DNA of 27,877 bases from an uncultured Clostridia bacterium (GTDB lineage: Bacteria; Bacillota; Clostridia; TANB77; CAG-508): contig CAPNAQ010000005.1 of assembly GCA_948663505.1 (NCBI GenBank), positions 1-27,877 of the forward strand, written 5' to 3'. Of the stretch, positions 1 to 7,072 are shown one piece after another (positions within the stretch are counted from its first letter, which is position 1; every line of letters begins with the position of its first letter). Under the pieces are notes generated by a model that was not told the DNA's origin, ran no database searches, and saw nothing but the letters and a program-made list of their open reading frames with translations. Both the position numbers and the translations under genes were made by a program.

Positions 1-181
1 TATCTAAATTTTTAAAATTATTTATAATATTATTAAACATATGTATCACCTATATATAATAATATCATTAGAAGATACTAAAAACAATGGAAATATGAAC
101 CAAAAAAAACTATTTAAGGACTATACCCCAAATAGAATTTTTTAATAAAAACTATGCATAATTTTTACTTTTTAATTTTGA

Positions 182-448
182 TTAAGCAGTAGCTGAATTT
201 AGTTTTTTAGATAAACTAGATTTTTTTCTAGCTGCAGTATTTTTAACAATAACACCTTTTGTACAAGCTTGATCTATTTTTTTTGTAGCTTCTGAGAATA
301 ATGTTTTTGCTACTTCCATATTTCCAGCTTCTATAGCTTGTTCAAATTTTTTTATTGATGTTTTATATGCTGATTTTATCATATTATTTCTTAAAGTTTT
401 CTTTTCAATTACTTTAACTCTCTTTTTTGCTGATTTTATATTTGGCAT
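182..448 (-). CDS. rpsT: 30S ribosomal protein S20
   Basis: This 88-aa, very basic protein has the S20 pattern: a start MPNIKSAKKRVK, a Lys/Arg-rich first helix with N-N-M-K-S-A, a central segment ending in the TKGVIVKNTAARKKSSL region, and helical composition throughout. S20 is a primary binder of 16S rRNA in the small subunit, contacting the 5' domain and helix 44. The length matches the family (about 85-90 aa). The start follows a GGAGG-type ribosome binding site on the minus strand at about 453-458. It is transcribed towards the window start, after a small unknown gene on the same strand. I saw no lesion. Confidence 0.97.
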   Translation of the reverse strand: MPNIKSAKKRVKVIEKKTLRNNMIKSAYKTSIKKFEQAIEAGNMEVAKTLFSEATKKIDQACTKGVIVKNTAARKKSSLSKKLNSATA

Positions 449-532
449 GTTTGCACCTCCTCTTAGTCTTTTTTCGCTATAACATAGATTATTTTAACAT
501 ATATTCCAATAATTTGCAATAGATTTATATAA

Positions 533-685
533 TTATTTTTTTTGTTCCTTTGGAATGACTATATTTTTAGGCTTTTCATCATTACATTTTGGCTTACCAG
601 ATTTTATATGATCATAAACAGGAGATATATTTAAGTCTGAACCATCACCATTTACAATCTCTATATTTTTTTTATCTTCATTCAT
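533..685 (-). CDS. Small hydrophilic protein of unknown function (50 aa)
   Basis: The frame is open further upstream, but the ATG at 685 is preceded by an AAGGAAA-type ribosome binding site, giving a 50-aa start MNEDKKNIEIVNGDGSD. The protein is charged, has no membrane segment or signal peptide, and has one cysteine (S-G-K-P-K-C). A D-x-S-P-V-Y-D-H-I-K-S-G-K-P segment looks like a short linear motif rather than a folded domain. It lies on the same strand as rpsT, about 85 bases upstream of it, and is divergent from scpB. I do not recognise the family. The coding call rests on the ribosome binding site and sensible codon use. Confidence 0.5.
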   Translation of the reverse strand: MNEDKKNIEIVNGDGSDLNISPVYDHIKSGKPKCNDEKPKNIVIPKEQKK

Positions 686-816
686 ATATAATTTTTCCTT
701 TCTTAGATATAAAACATAAATAACTAAAGTTATTCCTTTAATTACTACTATATTAATGTTAACACAAAATAAAAAAATAATCAATAAATAAAATTAAAAC
801 TTAAATGATACGAAGA

Positions 817-845
817 TTGATTTTTTTTTAATTATAGTATATAAT
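817..845 (+). promoter_or_regulatory. Sigma-A-type promoter upstream of scpB
   Basis: TTGATT (817-822) and TATAAT (840-845) are separated by 17 bases. The pair sits about 100 bases upstream of scpB, in the region divergent from the minus-strand small gene. Confidence 0.55.
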
Positions 846-946
846 TTTTAAAAAATATATATCTTTTTTCAATAATCAAAACTTAAAAATGAAGAATATA
901 GATATTAAAGAAAAGTACATAAAAAATGAGGAGATATTAATTTTAA

Positions 947-1585
947 ATGGAAATAGAAAAGACAAAAGCAATAATAGAAGCTATATTATTTGCAGCAGGA
1001 AGACAAGTAAATATAAAAGAATTAGTAATAGCATTAGAAATTTCGAAGGATGATTTAGAAAACATAATAGGACTAATGCAAGATGAATATAAAAAAGAAG
1101 ATAGAGGAATTGATATAATAAAAGTAGAAGAAAGCTATCAATTATGTACAAAAAAGGAAATCTACGAATATATTTATCCAGTATTAGATAAAAGATCAAA
1201 ACCAAACTTATCAAATGCTGCAATAGAAACATTATCAATAATAGCATATAATCCAAAAATAACAAGAGCAGAAATTGAAGCAATAAGAGGAGTAAGTGCA
1301 GATGCATGTATATATAAATTATTAGAATATGAGCTAATACAAGAAGCAGGAAAATCAGATTTACCAGGAAAACCAATGACATATGTAACAACAAATGAAT
1401 TTTTAAAACGATTTGGATATACATCTTTAAATGATTTACCAGAATTACCAAGATACAAATTAGATGAAAATCAACAAATAGTAATAGATGAGTTAATCGA
1501 AAATGATAAAGAAGATATAAATAATGAGGCTCCATCACCCGAAAGGGAAAATAAAAAAGAAAATATAGACAATAAAATTAATTAA
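947..1585 (+). CDS. scpB: Segregation and condensation protein B
   Basis: This 212-aa protein matches ScpB, the winged-helix kleisin-associated subunit of the SMC-ScpA-ScpB condensin of Firmicutes. The N-terminal I-I-E-A-I-L-F-A-A-G pattern, the central T-L-S-I-I-A-Y-N-P-K-I-T-R-A-E-I-E-A-I-R-G-V block (about residues 93-115) and the later G-K-P-M-T-Y-V-T-T-N-E-F-L-K-R-F-G segment are the classic family signatures of the two winged helices. The tail from about residue 185 is acidic and Lys-rich and probably disordered. It starts with ATG after a GAGGAG-type site at 929-934. scpA is not adjacent in this window. proS follows after 57 bases and may be co-transcribed. Confidence 0.96.
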   Translation: MEIEKTKAIIEAILFAAGRQVNIKELVIALEISKDDLENIIGLMQDEYKKEDRGIDIIKVEESYQLCTKKEIYEYIYPVLDKRSKPNLSNAAIETLSIIAYNPKITRAEIEAIRGVSADACIYKLLEYELIQEAGKSDLPGKPMTYVTTNEFLKRFGYTSLNDLPELPRYKLDENQQIVIDELIENDKEDINNEAPSPERENKKENIDNKIN

Positions 1586-1642
1586 GACATAATAATAATT
1601 TAGGAAAAACTTTTACAGTAAAAAAAGAAAAGGGGATTTTAA

Positions 1643-2923
1643 ATGAAGTTATCAAAAACAGGTATGGGTACAATAAAATTAAATAATATAGATGAAATGT
1701 ACCCAGCACAAAGTATATTATTACAAACAGGACAGTTAGTTCAATATGGTGCAGGGTTATTTGGGTATAACACAATACCATTATTAGTAAAAAGAAATAT
1801 AGAAAAAATTATAATACAAACATTAAATAAATATGATTGTATAGAATGTTTACTCCCAACATTACAACCTGATACAATATGGAAAAATTCAGGAAGATAT
1901 GAACACTATGTAAATGATGGAACAATGCTTATAACAGAATCAAATAAAGGAACATTTTGCTTAGCACCAACAGGTGAAGAAGCAATGCTTGAATTTGCAA
2001 GAGAAAAATTAAAATCATATAAAAATTTGCCAGCTACATTTTACCAAATAAGTGAGAAATTTAGAAATGAAATAAGAACAAGAGGATATTTGCTAAGAGG
2101 GAAAGCATTTACAATGTTAGATGCATATAGTTTTGATACTGATGAGAAGTCTATGGCTAAATCTTATGAAAATGTTAGAAAAGCATTTTTAGAAATATTT
2201 GAAAAAATAGGATTATCAGTAATTCCAGTAGTTGCAGATAATGGAGCAATGGGTGGAAAAAAATCTGAAGAATTTATGATGATTTCTGAACAAGGAGAAG
2301 ATAAAATACTTTATGATGAAGTAACAGGAATTGGATTAAATACAGAAATTTTAGAAAGAGAAGATTATGAAGAATATTTAAAAAATGAATATGGAATAGA
2401 TGACATATCTAATTTAAAAGAAATCAGAACAATGGAATTAGGACATATATTTCAATTAGGAACAAGATATTCTGAAATGATGAATGGAAAATTTATAAAT
2501 CAAGAAGGAAAAGAAGAATTATATTATATGGGATGTTATGGAATTGGAGTAAGTAGAACACTAGCAGCAGTATATGAAAATTGTTTAATTAATGATGAAA
2601 AGTGGGGACCATGTGGATTTGTTTTACCAAAATCAGTGGCGCCATATAATATTCAAATTGTTCCAAAAATGGAAAATGCAGAGAAAGTTAAATTAGCCAA
2701 TAAATTATATAGTATTTTGAAAGAAAAACATATTAATGCAATTTTAGATGATAGAGAAACTGTAACAATGGGAGCTAAAATAAAAGATTGCAAGATTCTT
2801 GGAACACCATATTTAGCTGTTATAGGAGATAAACAAGATGGAGAAAATATTGAATTTGAAAATATGTTAACAGGAACAAAGCAAATTGTTTCTATTGATC
2901 AATTAGTAAATCTAGTTAAATAG
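1643..2923 (+). CDS. proS: Prolyl-tRNA synthetase, short form without INS editing domain
   Basis: This class II aminoacyl-tRNA synthetase attaches proline to tRNA-Pro. Motif 1 lies near Y-N-T-I-P. The T-G-E-E region at about residue 111 is followed by motif 2 (Y-Q-I-S-E-K-F-R-N-E-I-R), then by the L-R-G-K-A-F-T-M-L-D-A-Y-S-F block. Motif 3 is G-I-G-V-S-R (about 300-305), and the last ~100 residues form the anticodon-binding domain (P-Y-N-I-Q-I-V-P to the C terminus). Bacterial ProRS usually has about 570 residues, including a ~180-aa INS editing insertion between motifs 2 and 3. Here only a short linker occupies that place (426 aa in all), as in alphaproteobacterial ProRS. A free-standing editing protein elsewhere would be expected but cannot be checked here. 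The ribosome binding site is AAGGGG at about 1631-1636. Confidence 0.93.
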   Translation: MKLSKTGMGTIKLNNIDEMYPAQSILLQTGQLVQYGAGLFGYNTIPLLVKRNIEKIIIQTLNKYDCIECLLPTLQPDTIWKNSGRYEHYVNDGTMLITESNKGTFCLAPTGEEAMLEFAREKLKSYKNLPATFYQISEKFRNEIRTRGYLLRGKAFTMLDAYSFDTDEKSMAKSYENVRKAFLEIFEKIGLSVIPVVADNGAMGGKKSEEFMMISEQGEDKILYDEVTGIGLNTEILEREDYEEYLKNEYGIDDISNLKEIRTMELGHIFQLGTRYSEMMNGKFINQEGKEELYYMGCYGIGVSRTLAAVYENCLINDEKWGPCGFVLPKSVAPYNIQIVPKMENAEKVKLANKLYSILKEKHINAILDDRETVTMGAKIKDCKILGTPYLAVIGDKQDGENIEFENMLTGTKQIVSIDQLVNLVK

Positions 2924-3006
2924 GTTACAAAAATTTTATTTTGGTTTTTATATTTTATAAATATAGACTATTTATTAAATCTAAATAAGCTCTAATGGAG
3001 GTTAAT

Positions 3007-3189
3007 ATGGGTAAAAAAATAGAAAATGGTTTAATTGTAGTAAAAGAAGACTTATTTACCAAAATTAGAAGAAATTTATTTGCTATTTTTTTTAAAGAAG
3101 AAGCGGAGATATATGAAAAGATAAGAAAATTAGAACAACCAAGAAATAGAATAAATGGAAAAATAATAATACCAAAAGAAATAAAGTGA
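3007..3189 (+). CDS. Small basic protein of unknown function (60 aa)
   Basis: The ATG at 3007 is chosen over the one at 2995 because GGAGG (2997-3001) sits six bases before it. The 60-aa product starts MGKKIENGLIVVKED and has a central basic-hydrophobic stretch (K-I-R-R-N-L-F-A-I-F-F) that could be an amphipathic helix, followed by a charged tail ending I-I-I-P-K-E-I-K. There is no clear transmembrane segment. A strong bidirectional hairpin follows. I do not recognise the family. Confidence 0.55.
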   Translation: MGKKIENGLIVVKEDLFTKIRRNLFAIFFKEEAEIYEKIRKLEQPRNRINGKIIIPKEIK

Positions 3190-3213
3190 TATAACTTAAT
3201 GTTTATTGAATTT

Positions 3214-3242
3214 AAAAGAGGGAAATGTATACCCCTCTTTTT
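3214..3242. terminator. Bidirectional intrinsic terminator
   Basis: AAAAGAGGG (3214-3222) pairs with CCCTCTTTT (3233-3241) around a short loop, with A-rich and T-rich flanks. It sits between the convergent 60-aa gene and the gerQ-like gene and overlaps the latter's stop codon, so it can end both transcripts. Confidence 0.75.
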
Positions 3243-3555
3243 ATATTTGAAAATCATGGTCTGTTCTGTATGGATATTCGGAAATAGCAACAAATTTGAT
3301 TGAGTAAATATCACAATAAAGTCTATTGCCACTTTCTATAGATCTAAGTATAATGTAACTAACGCCTACATCTTCAAGAATACCAATTCTGTCAACTAAT
3401 GAATCTGTTCCTATTAAAAATTCTACTCTCATTAGTTTCCCTATATTTTGTCTTAAAAATGCAGGTGTATATATGTTATTTGTTAAAATTTCAGGGGAAT
3501 TGGCATTTGGTGTTACTAATCTATTTTCATTTGTGCTTTTTAAATCATCTTCCAT
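3241..3555 (-). CDS. gerQ: GerQ-like spore coat protein
   Basis: The 104-aa product has a ~30-residue polar N-terminal region, then a core resembling GerQ: F-L-R-Q-N-I-G-K-L-M-R-V-E-F followed by R-I-G-I-L-E-D-V-G-V-S-Y-I-I-L-R-S and ending in K-F-V-A-I-S-E-Y. In Bacillus, GerQ is a coat protein that anchors the cortex hydrolase CwlJ, and the two genes are neighbours. The same pairing is seen here, with the cwlJ-like gene upstream on the same strand, and this supports the call more than similarity alone. The N terminus is shorter and less repetitive than in Bacillus GerQ. The ATG at 3555 follows an AAGGAAG-type site. This gene contains no CGG and no frameshift, unlike its partner. Confidence 0.72.
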   Translation of the reverse strand: MEDDLKSTNENRLVTPNANSPEILTNNIYTPAFLRQNIGKLMRVEFLIGTDSLVDRIGILEDVGVSYIILRSIESGNRLYCDIYSIKFVAISEYPYRTDHDFQI

Positions 3556-3661
3556 AAAAATTACTTCCTTTCACTCACTTCGTTCGTTCATCGTCATCCA
3601 AAAAATTCTTCGAATTTTTCGTCTGCCAAATCTTGTGTTCGAAGCATTGTCATCAAAAAAA
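3556..3661. repeat. REP-like intergenic sequence between cwlJ-like and gerQ-like genes
   Basis: This 106-base spacer is richer in CG dinucleotides than its surroundings. It holds a hairpin with 8-bp arms (AAAAATTC and GAATTTTT, loop TTC, about 3600-3619) and a CACTCACTTCGTTCGTTCA stretch of a kind that recurs between genes in Firmicutes. On the minus strand it also reads as a short peptide, which I do not think is real. Copy number cannot be tested from one window. Confidence 0.3.
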
Positions 3662-4109
3662 TTACGTAGTGGAATAAGCAGGTGTTGGTCTATAAAAACA
3701 ATGATTATATATTCTTGTATGAAATGAACCAGAACCATTTACAGGAAATGTTTGACTACATGTGGGTTTAAATGGGTTTAAATACCATAAACATTCACCT
3801 GCTTCTTGTAATCTATTACCTGCTAAAGCCCAATCTGCTATGTTATAATGTTCATTTGTTGGATTCATATTATATATATTTTGTGGATTATATTGATTTC
3901 TAATGGTTTCTCTAGCACAATCAAATTGTCCTTCTTGAAAAAGGATATTTCTTATATTTCCACCCTGTGATATTCTTGAATATTCTCCGACTGGGACATT
4001 TACTCTATTCATTATTACAGAGGCTACTGCTTTCATTCCATTATCGCCTTCTCCGACCTGCTTCACATTGTATCATTCTTGCTAAAAGTTCTCTTTCTGA
4101 AAAAGCCAC
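3662..4109 (-). CDS. cwlJ: CwlJ/SleB-type cortex-lytic hydrolase, needs +1 frameshift at CGG
   Basis: The gene starts at GTG 4109 behind GAGGTGAT (4114-4121). Codons 1-18 read V-A-F-S-E-R-E-L-L-A-R-M-I-Q-C-E-A-G, the start of a Hydrolase_2 (SleB/CwlJ) domain with its catalytic Glu at position 16. Codon 19 is CGG, and in frame 0 the product stops after 22 aa. Skipping the C at 4055 gives G-E-G-D-N-G-M-K-A-V-A-S-V-I-M-N-R-V and continues to the stop at 3662, for 148 aa in total (CwlJ is about 142). The C-terminal half has W-Y-L-N-P and H-C-F-Y-R-P-T as in CwlJ. The enzyme would degrade spore cortex peptidoglycan at germination. It is followed by the gerQ-like gene. No other lesion is visible. 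Decay or a sequencing error are alternatives to recoding. Confidence 0.82.
4053..4058 (-). other. Candidate +1 recoding site GGT-CGG in cwlJ-like gene
   Basis: The sequence reads GGT then CGG then AGA-AGG-CGA-TAA in frame 0, but GGT-(C)-GGA-GAA-GGC-GAT in the frame that encodes the rest of the hydrolase. The extra base is the C at 4055 on the plus-strand numbering. Confidence 0.6.
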
Positions 4110-4125
4110 TTTAATCACCTCTTTT

Positions 4126-4154
4126 ATTTTATGAACTATTGTGTAATAATGTTC
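4126..4154 (-). promoter_or_regulatory. Possible sigma-E-type promoter of the cwlJ-gerQ pair
   Basis: On the minus strand, GAACATT (4154-4148), a 14-base spacer and CATAAAAT (4133-4126) resemble the Bacillus sigma-E consensus, and cwlJ is a sigma-E gene there. The weakness is position: the predicted transcript would start inside the ribosome binding site. The match may therefore be chance. Confidence 0.25.
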
Positions 4155-4218
4155 TTATAATTGACAAATAGAATTAGTTTGATATAATAAAAGAAATATT
4201 ATTATGGAGATGATTTAA

Positions 4219-4878
4219 ATGATAGTAGCAATTGATGGACCAGCAGGTAGTGGTAAAGGTACAGTTACAAAAAGAATTGCAAAAGAGTTAGGATTTATAA
4301 ATTTAGATACAGGAGCAACTTATAGATGTGTAGCTTTACAAGCTTTGAGAAGTAAACTTTCAATAAAAGATGAGGAAGAAATTATAAAATTAGCAAATAA
4401 TATTGAAATAACAATAGATAGTAATGGAAATGAAGATATAATTTTTTTGAATGGTGAAGATGTTAGTAAAGATATTAGAACAAAAGAAGTTACAAATATT
4501 GTGTCTCAAGTTTCTTCAATAATACCAGTAAGAGAAATAATGGTAGATGTACAGAGAAATTTAGCTAAAGGTAGAAATGTAATTGTTGAGGGAAGAGACA
4601 TTACAACAGTTGTATTTCCAAATGCAGACTTAAAAATTTATTTAGACGCAAGTGAAGAAATTAGAGCAAAAAGAAGATATAGTGAGAATTTAGAGAAGGG
4701 AATAAATACAACATATGAAGAAGTATTAGAAAATGTTAAAATGAGAGATTATAATGATATGCATAAAAAGTTTGGTGCTTTAAAAAAGGCTAAAGACGCA
4801 ATTGTTATTGATTCAACTAATTTAAAGATAGATGAGGTTGTAGATAAAATTAAAGATGAAATAAAAAAGAAAATATAA
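4219..4878 (+). CDS. cmk: Cytidylate kinase
   Basis: This 219-aa P-loop kinase phosphorylates CMP and dCMP with ATP in pyrimidine nucleotide synthesis. The N-terminal I-D-G-P-A-G-S-G-K-G-T is the Walker A loop of CMP kinases, followed by the N-L-D-T-G-A-T-Y-R substrate segment. G-R-D-I-T-T-V-V-F-P (about 124-133) is the CMP-binding motif, and R-A-K-R-R-Y is the lid region. Length and order match the family. The ribosome binding site is GGAGATG at 4205-4211. murA follows 95 bases downstream on the same strand. Confidence 0.97.
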   Translation: MIVAIDGPAGSGKGTVTKRIAKELGFINLDTGATYRCVALQALRSKLSIKDEEEIIKLANNIEITIDSNGNEDIIFLNGEDVSKDIRTKEVTNIVSQVSSIIPVREIMVDVQRNLAKGRNVIVEGRDITTVVFPNADLKIYLDASEEIRAKRRYSENLEKGINTTYEEVLENVKMRDYNDMHKKFGALKKAKDAIVIDSTNLKIDEVVDKIKDEIKKKI

Positions 4879-4973
4879 AATTTAAGAAATAATCGTAAGT
4901 TAATGAGATAAAAGTCACTTTTTTTACATAGGCTACATAAAATATAGCAAAACAGAGTGAAGGAGGTTGAAAA

Positions 4974-5333
4974 ATGTCGACTTACATAATTAAAGGTGGA
5001 GAAAAATTAGAAGGAACAGTAAAAATATCTGGTTCAAAGAATTCTGCATTACCAATTATTGCAGCAACAATTTTAAATGCTGGAAAAACAACTTTATATA
5101 ATGTACCAAATATACAAGATACTCAAATGATGTTTAAAATTTTAAAATTATTGGGAGCAACAGTAGAAAAAAAGAATAATAAAATTGTTATAGATACTTC
5201 AAAAATAGATAAACTAGAAATACCAAAAGATTTAATGAATAAAATGAGGTCATCTGTAATTCTTGCAGGAGCATTAATTGGAAAGTATAAAAAGGCAACA
5301 TTTTCTTATCCAGGGGATTGTGATACTTGGTAG
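4974..5333 (+). pseudogene. murA: murA 5' part, interrupted by element 1
   Basis: UDP-N-acetylglucosamine 1-carboxyvinyltransferase catalyses the first committed step of peptidoglycan synthesis. This 119-aa fragment holds the start of the EPT fold, with the K22-N23 pair in K-I-S-G-S-K-N-S-A-L-P and the approach to the catalytic loop, S-Y-P-G-x-C-D (Cys116 here, Cys115 in E. coli). From the att core on, the frame reads element DNA and stops at TAG 5331. The missing 303 residues are at 10378-11289. Joined at the shared TGTGATA core, the protein would be about 418 aa, the normal MurA length. An AAGGAGG site lies just before the ATG. A second MurA paralogue elsewhere would make the insertion tolerable, which is common in Firmicutes. 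Confidence 0.92.
5319..5325 (+). other. attL of element 1 (core TGTGATA)
   Basis: TGTGATA at 5319-5325 is repeated at 10378-10384, and bases on both sides are similar (CAGGGGAT versus CAGGAGGA on the left flank). Left of it is murA; right of it the murA frame is lost. The exact crossover dinucleotide cannot be fixed, and the base before the core (GAT versus GGA codon) suggests that exchange may occur one or two bases earlier. Confidence 0.7.
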
Positions 5334-5386
5334 ATACATCAGACAAGTTTAAGATAAATGAATGGATTAAGGAATTTCAAAATTAC

Positions 5387-5414
5387 TAGAAGGTTTAGCA
5401 ACCTTCTATTTTTA
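5387..5414 (+). terminator. Terminator just inside element 1
   Basis: TAGAAGGTT (5387-5395) and AACCTTCTA (5400-5408) form a perfect 9-bp stem with a 4-base loop, followed by TTTTTAT. It would stop transcription entering from the truncated murA. Confidence 0.8.
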
Positions 5415-5452
5415 TGCAAAAAATTAAATTTAAGAAAGAGAGAGTGATATTT

Positions 5453-5542
5453 ATGAAAAGAGAAGAAATTATAGAATCAATTAATAAAATTAAAAAAATA
5501 AGTAATGAATTAGTGGAAATAAAAACTATTGACAAAAAATAA
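5453..5542 (+). CDS. 29-aa ORF shared by both elements
   Basis: It encodes MKREEIIESINKIKKISN followed by E-L-V-E-I-K-T-I-D-K-K, a short Lys/Glu-rich helix with heptad-like Ile/Leu spacing. The block from about 5400 to 5509, including the untranslated leader and ribosome binding region, is closely repeated at about 24023-24141 in element 2, where it encodes a 31-aa version. Conservation of both leader and peptide between otherwise different elements suggests that the unit is functional. A coiled-coil or DNA-binding accessory role, for example in recombination directionality, is only a guess. Confidence 0.5.
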   Translation: MKREEIIESINKIKKISNELVEIKTIDKK

Positions 5543-5664
5543 ACCACCATCGAAATCTTTGATTTTGCTCTGGTGGTTATATGCATAGCTCAACTAAAAG
5601 CAAGCATTTATAAAAAAGATCATATTTATTTATGATGAGAATATTTTTTAGAGAGGTGGTGTAC

Positions 5665-5829
5665 TTGAATGAAGAAATAAACAAATCAAAAATACATAAA
5701 AACAAAAAGGATAAATTACCATTTGCAGTGTTTATAAGTCCTATGAATAAAGAGAAAGGAAGTAGTCAAGATTATAAAGAAATATTTACTGATATAATTT
5801 CAGATAGAATAAAAGAAAAATACAAATAA
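5665..5829 (+). CDS. Unknown 54-aa protein of element 1
   Basis: The TTG at 5665 follows AGAGGTGGT at 5651-5659, and an upstream in-frame ATG lacks such a site. The product is basic (N-K-S-K-I-H-K-N-K-K-D-K) with a hydrophobic patch L-P-F-A-V-F-I-S-P and a charged tail. There is no recognised domain and no membrane segment. It lies in the element's left third between the shared 29-aa ORF and a RhuM remnant. Confidence 0.5.
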   Translation: MNEEINKSKIHKNKKDKLPFAVFISPMNKEKGSSQDYKEIFTDIISDRIKEKYK

Positions 5830-5926
5830 AAGACAAAACAAAATTTCGCAAAAGTATTGAAATATTTTTGGGCTTATGATATAACTAATATATTAAATAA
5901 AGTAGTATAAAGTTAAAAGAATTCCA

Positions 5927-5949
5927 ACTGTTCGGCATTTCTGAACAGT
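5927..5949. promoter_or_regulatory. Inverted repeat upstream of RhuM remnant
   Basis: ACTGTTC (5927-5933) and GAACAGT (5943-5949) form a perfect 7-bp inverted repeat with a 9-base spacer. There is no T-run, so it looks more like an operator or leader hairpin than a terminator. It sits about 18 bases before the ATG of the remnant. Confidence 0.35.
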
Positions 5950-5967
5950 AAAAAAAGGAGAAAATCA

Positions 5968-6287
5968 ATGAAAAATAGAAATGAAAAAAATGAAGATAAG
6001 AATTTGCAGATTACATCTCATGACTTTTTAATTATAGAAATGCTAATGATGATGTAAAGGTTGAAGTATTATTAATTAATAAAGATATATGGTTAACTCA
6101 AAATTTAATTGCTTAATTATTTGGGGTTGCAAGAAGTACAATAACTGATCATATTAATAATATATTAAAAAGTGGAGAATTAGCATATAAAGAATATGAT
6201 AAATATAAATTAAAACAAGATAAATTATATGTATCTGACTATGATATGTTTGTAGAACAAATAAAACTTATTGAAGATAAAAAATGA
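5968..6287 (+). pseudogene. Degraded RhuM-family gene fragment
   Basis: An ATG with a good AAGGAG site starts M-K-N-R-N-E-K-N and runs to F-L-I. A one-base loss near 6030-6034 then moves the homology to another frame, with D-V-K-V-E-V-L-L-I-N-K-D-I-W-L-T-Q, the RhuM N-terminal pattern. An in-frame TAA at 6114-6116 stands where RhuM relatives usually have Gln before L-F-G-V-A-R-S-T-I-T. The frame then runs through H-I-N-N-I-L-K-S-G-E-L to a TGA at 6285-6287. RhuM proteins are usually over 300 aa, so the C-terminal part is missing. The lesions differ in kind from the CGG sites of the sporulation genes. Nothing here suggests activity. Confidence 0.72.
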
Positions 6288-6335
6288 ACTTGCAATTAAT
6301 TCTTGCAAGTTTAAATATGTACTAATAAGAAATCC

Positions 6336-6370
6336 TTATCAGTTGGTGACAATTTGTCACCAACTGATAA
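6336..6370. repeat. Perfect 17-bp-arm palindrome
   Basis: Arms at 6336-6352 (TTATCAGTTGGTGACAA) and 6354-6370 are exact reverse complements with a single T at the centre. It lies between the RhuM remnant and the convergent DUF3006-like gene. There is no long T-run on either side. It could be a bidirectional terminator, a protein-binding palindrome or a cruciform. The preceding TAATAAGAAATCCTTAT is repeated near 8587-8603. Confidence 0.8.
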
Positions 6371-6384
6371 ATATTCTATTAATG

Positions 6385-6954
6385 TTACTTTACTAGAAAT
6401 TTACTATTTTTGTACATTAAAGTATCTCCATTTTTGGCATCTTTGGGAATGTCGTCTATGGGGATATTTTCTGGCTTGTTAGTAGTTAGATTCTTGCAAA
6501 CAGCAAAATCCACACCAATATCAGAAATCTTATAATATTCTGGTAAAACACTTATTTTTGAAGAAAGAGTAGTATAACTGCATTCACTTAAAAGTCTATC
6601 AATATCATTTGCATTTGCTGAAATTCCTGTAGTATCTACACGAAAATTTTTTGAAGAAACTTTTTTTATAGCTTCTCCAACTTCTGGACTTGCCTCTTTT
6701 AAGTAGGATTTAGGAATATTATATATAGTTTTAGAAGAATAATCAAAGCAAACAGCATAATTATCCTCAAATTTTGCAAAATGCAGATTTGTATTATCAG
6801 GTAAATTTTCTAGTATTTTATCATTTGATTGTAATTCTAAATAGTCTTGTAATTCATGAATAAAGTTATCAACTAAACTACCTTTAATATTATCATGAAA
6901 TTTATTATCTAATAAATTTAAACTATTTAATGAAAAGTTTAAAAAATCGTTCAA
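6385..6954 (-). CDS. DUF3006-like protein with two tandem modules
   Basis: This 189-aa soluble protein has an N-terminal helix with V-D-N-F-I-H-E-L-Q-D-Y-L, matching the N terminus of the 111-aa DUF3006 protein of element 2 (I-D-N-F-I-N-E-L-Q-N-F-L). Two DUF3006-like modules follow. One is around residues 57-105 (F-A-K-F-E-D-N-Y-A-V-C, then Y-N-I-P), and one is at the C terminus (V-D-F-A-V-C, then E-N-I-P-I-D-D-I-P-K-D-A-K-N-G-D). DUF3006 has no established function but often sits beside extracellular metallo-beta-lactamase-fold or nuclease genes. Here it is divergent from a secreted nuclease. A regulatory or protective role for the partner enzyme is inference. The start follows a GGAGGAAAG site at about 6958-6966. 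Confidence 0.65.
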   Translation of the reverse strand: MNDFLNFSLNSLNLLDNKFHDNIKGSLVDNFIHELQDYLELQSNDKILENLPDNTNLHFAKFEDNYAVCFDYSSKTIYNIPKSYLKEASPEVGEAIKKVSSKNFRVDTTGISANANDIDRLLSECSYTTLSSKISVLPEYYKISDIGVDFAVCKNLTTNKPENIPIDDIPKDAKNGDTLMYKNSKFLVK

Positions 6955-7072
6955 AGTCTTTCCTCCTTATGGTATAATTTTTGTAATGTTTGAAAAATAA
7001 TTGAGTTTTTGCCTAGCCAAAAGCACAATTCTTTTCCAAACTAATTTATATGTTAGAAAAGATGTGATAATA

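Noticed and set aside
981..1538. Long minus-strand ORF opposite scpB and similar ORFs opposite proS, ftsZ, murA, spoIIGA and the recombinases
   Set aside because: Leu/Ile/Phe/Ser-rich shadow translations without ribosome binding sites, opposite clear genes.
3279..3283. CGG triplets outside the three sites (for example near 3104, 14547, 15307, 15447, 21297, 26157) as counterexamples to the CGG pattern
   Set aside because: All are out of frame, such as GCG-GAG, TTC-GGA, GCG-GAC or TCG-GAT, or lie on the non-coding strand or between genes.
4974..5333. The 119-aa murA front half as a separate functional gene
   Set aside because: It lacks most of the fold and ends in element DNA; the missing part is found intact at the other end of the element.
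5542..5578. Hairpin with AACCACCA and TGGTGGTT arms as a terminator
   Set aside because: The stem is good but no T-run follows on either strand; its role is left open.
5968..6287. RhuM remnant as a fourth recoded gene
   Set aside because: It has a one-base loss, an in-frame TAA and a missing C-terminal part, and no CGG at the break; this is ordinary decay and serves as a contrast to the three sporulation genes.
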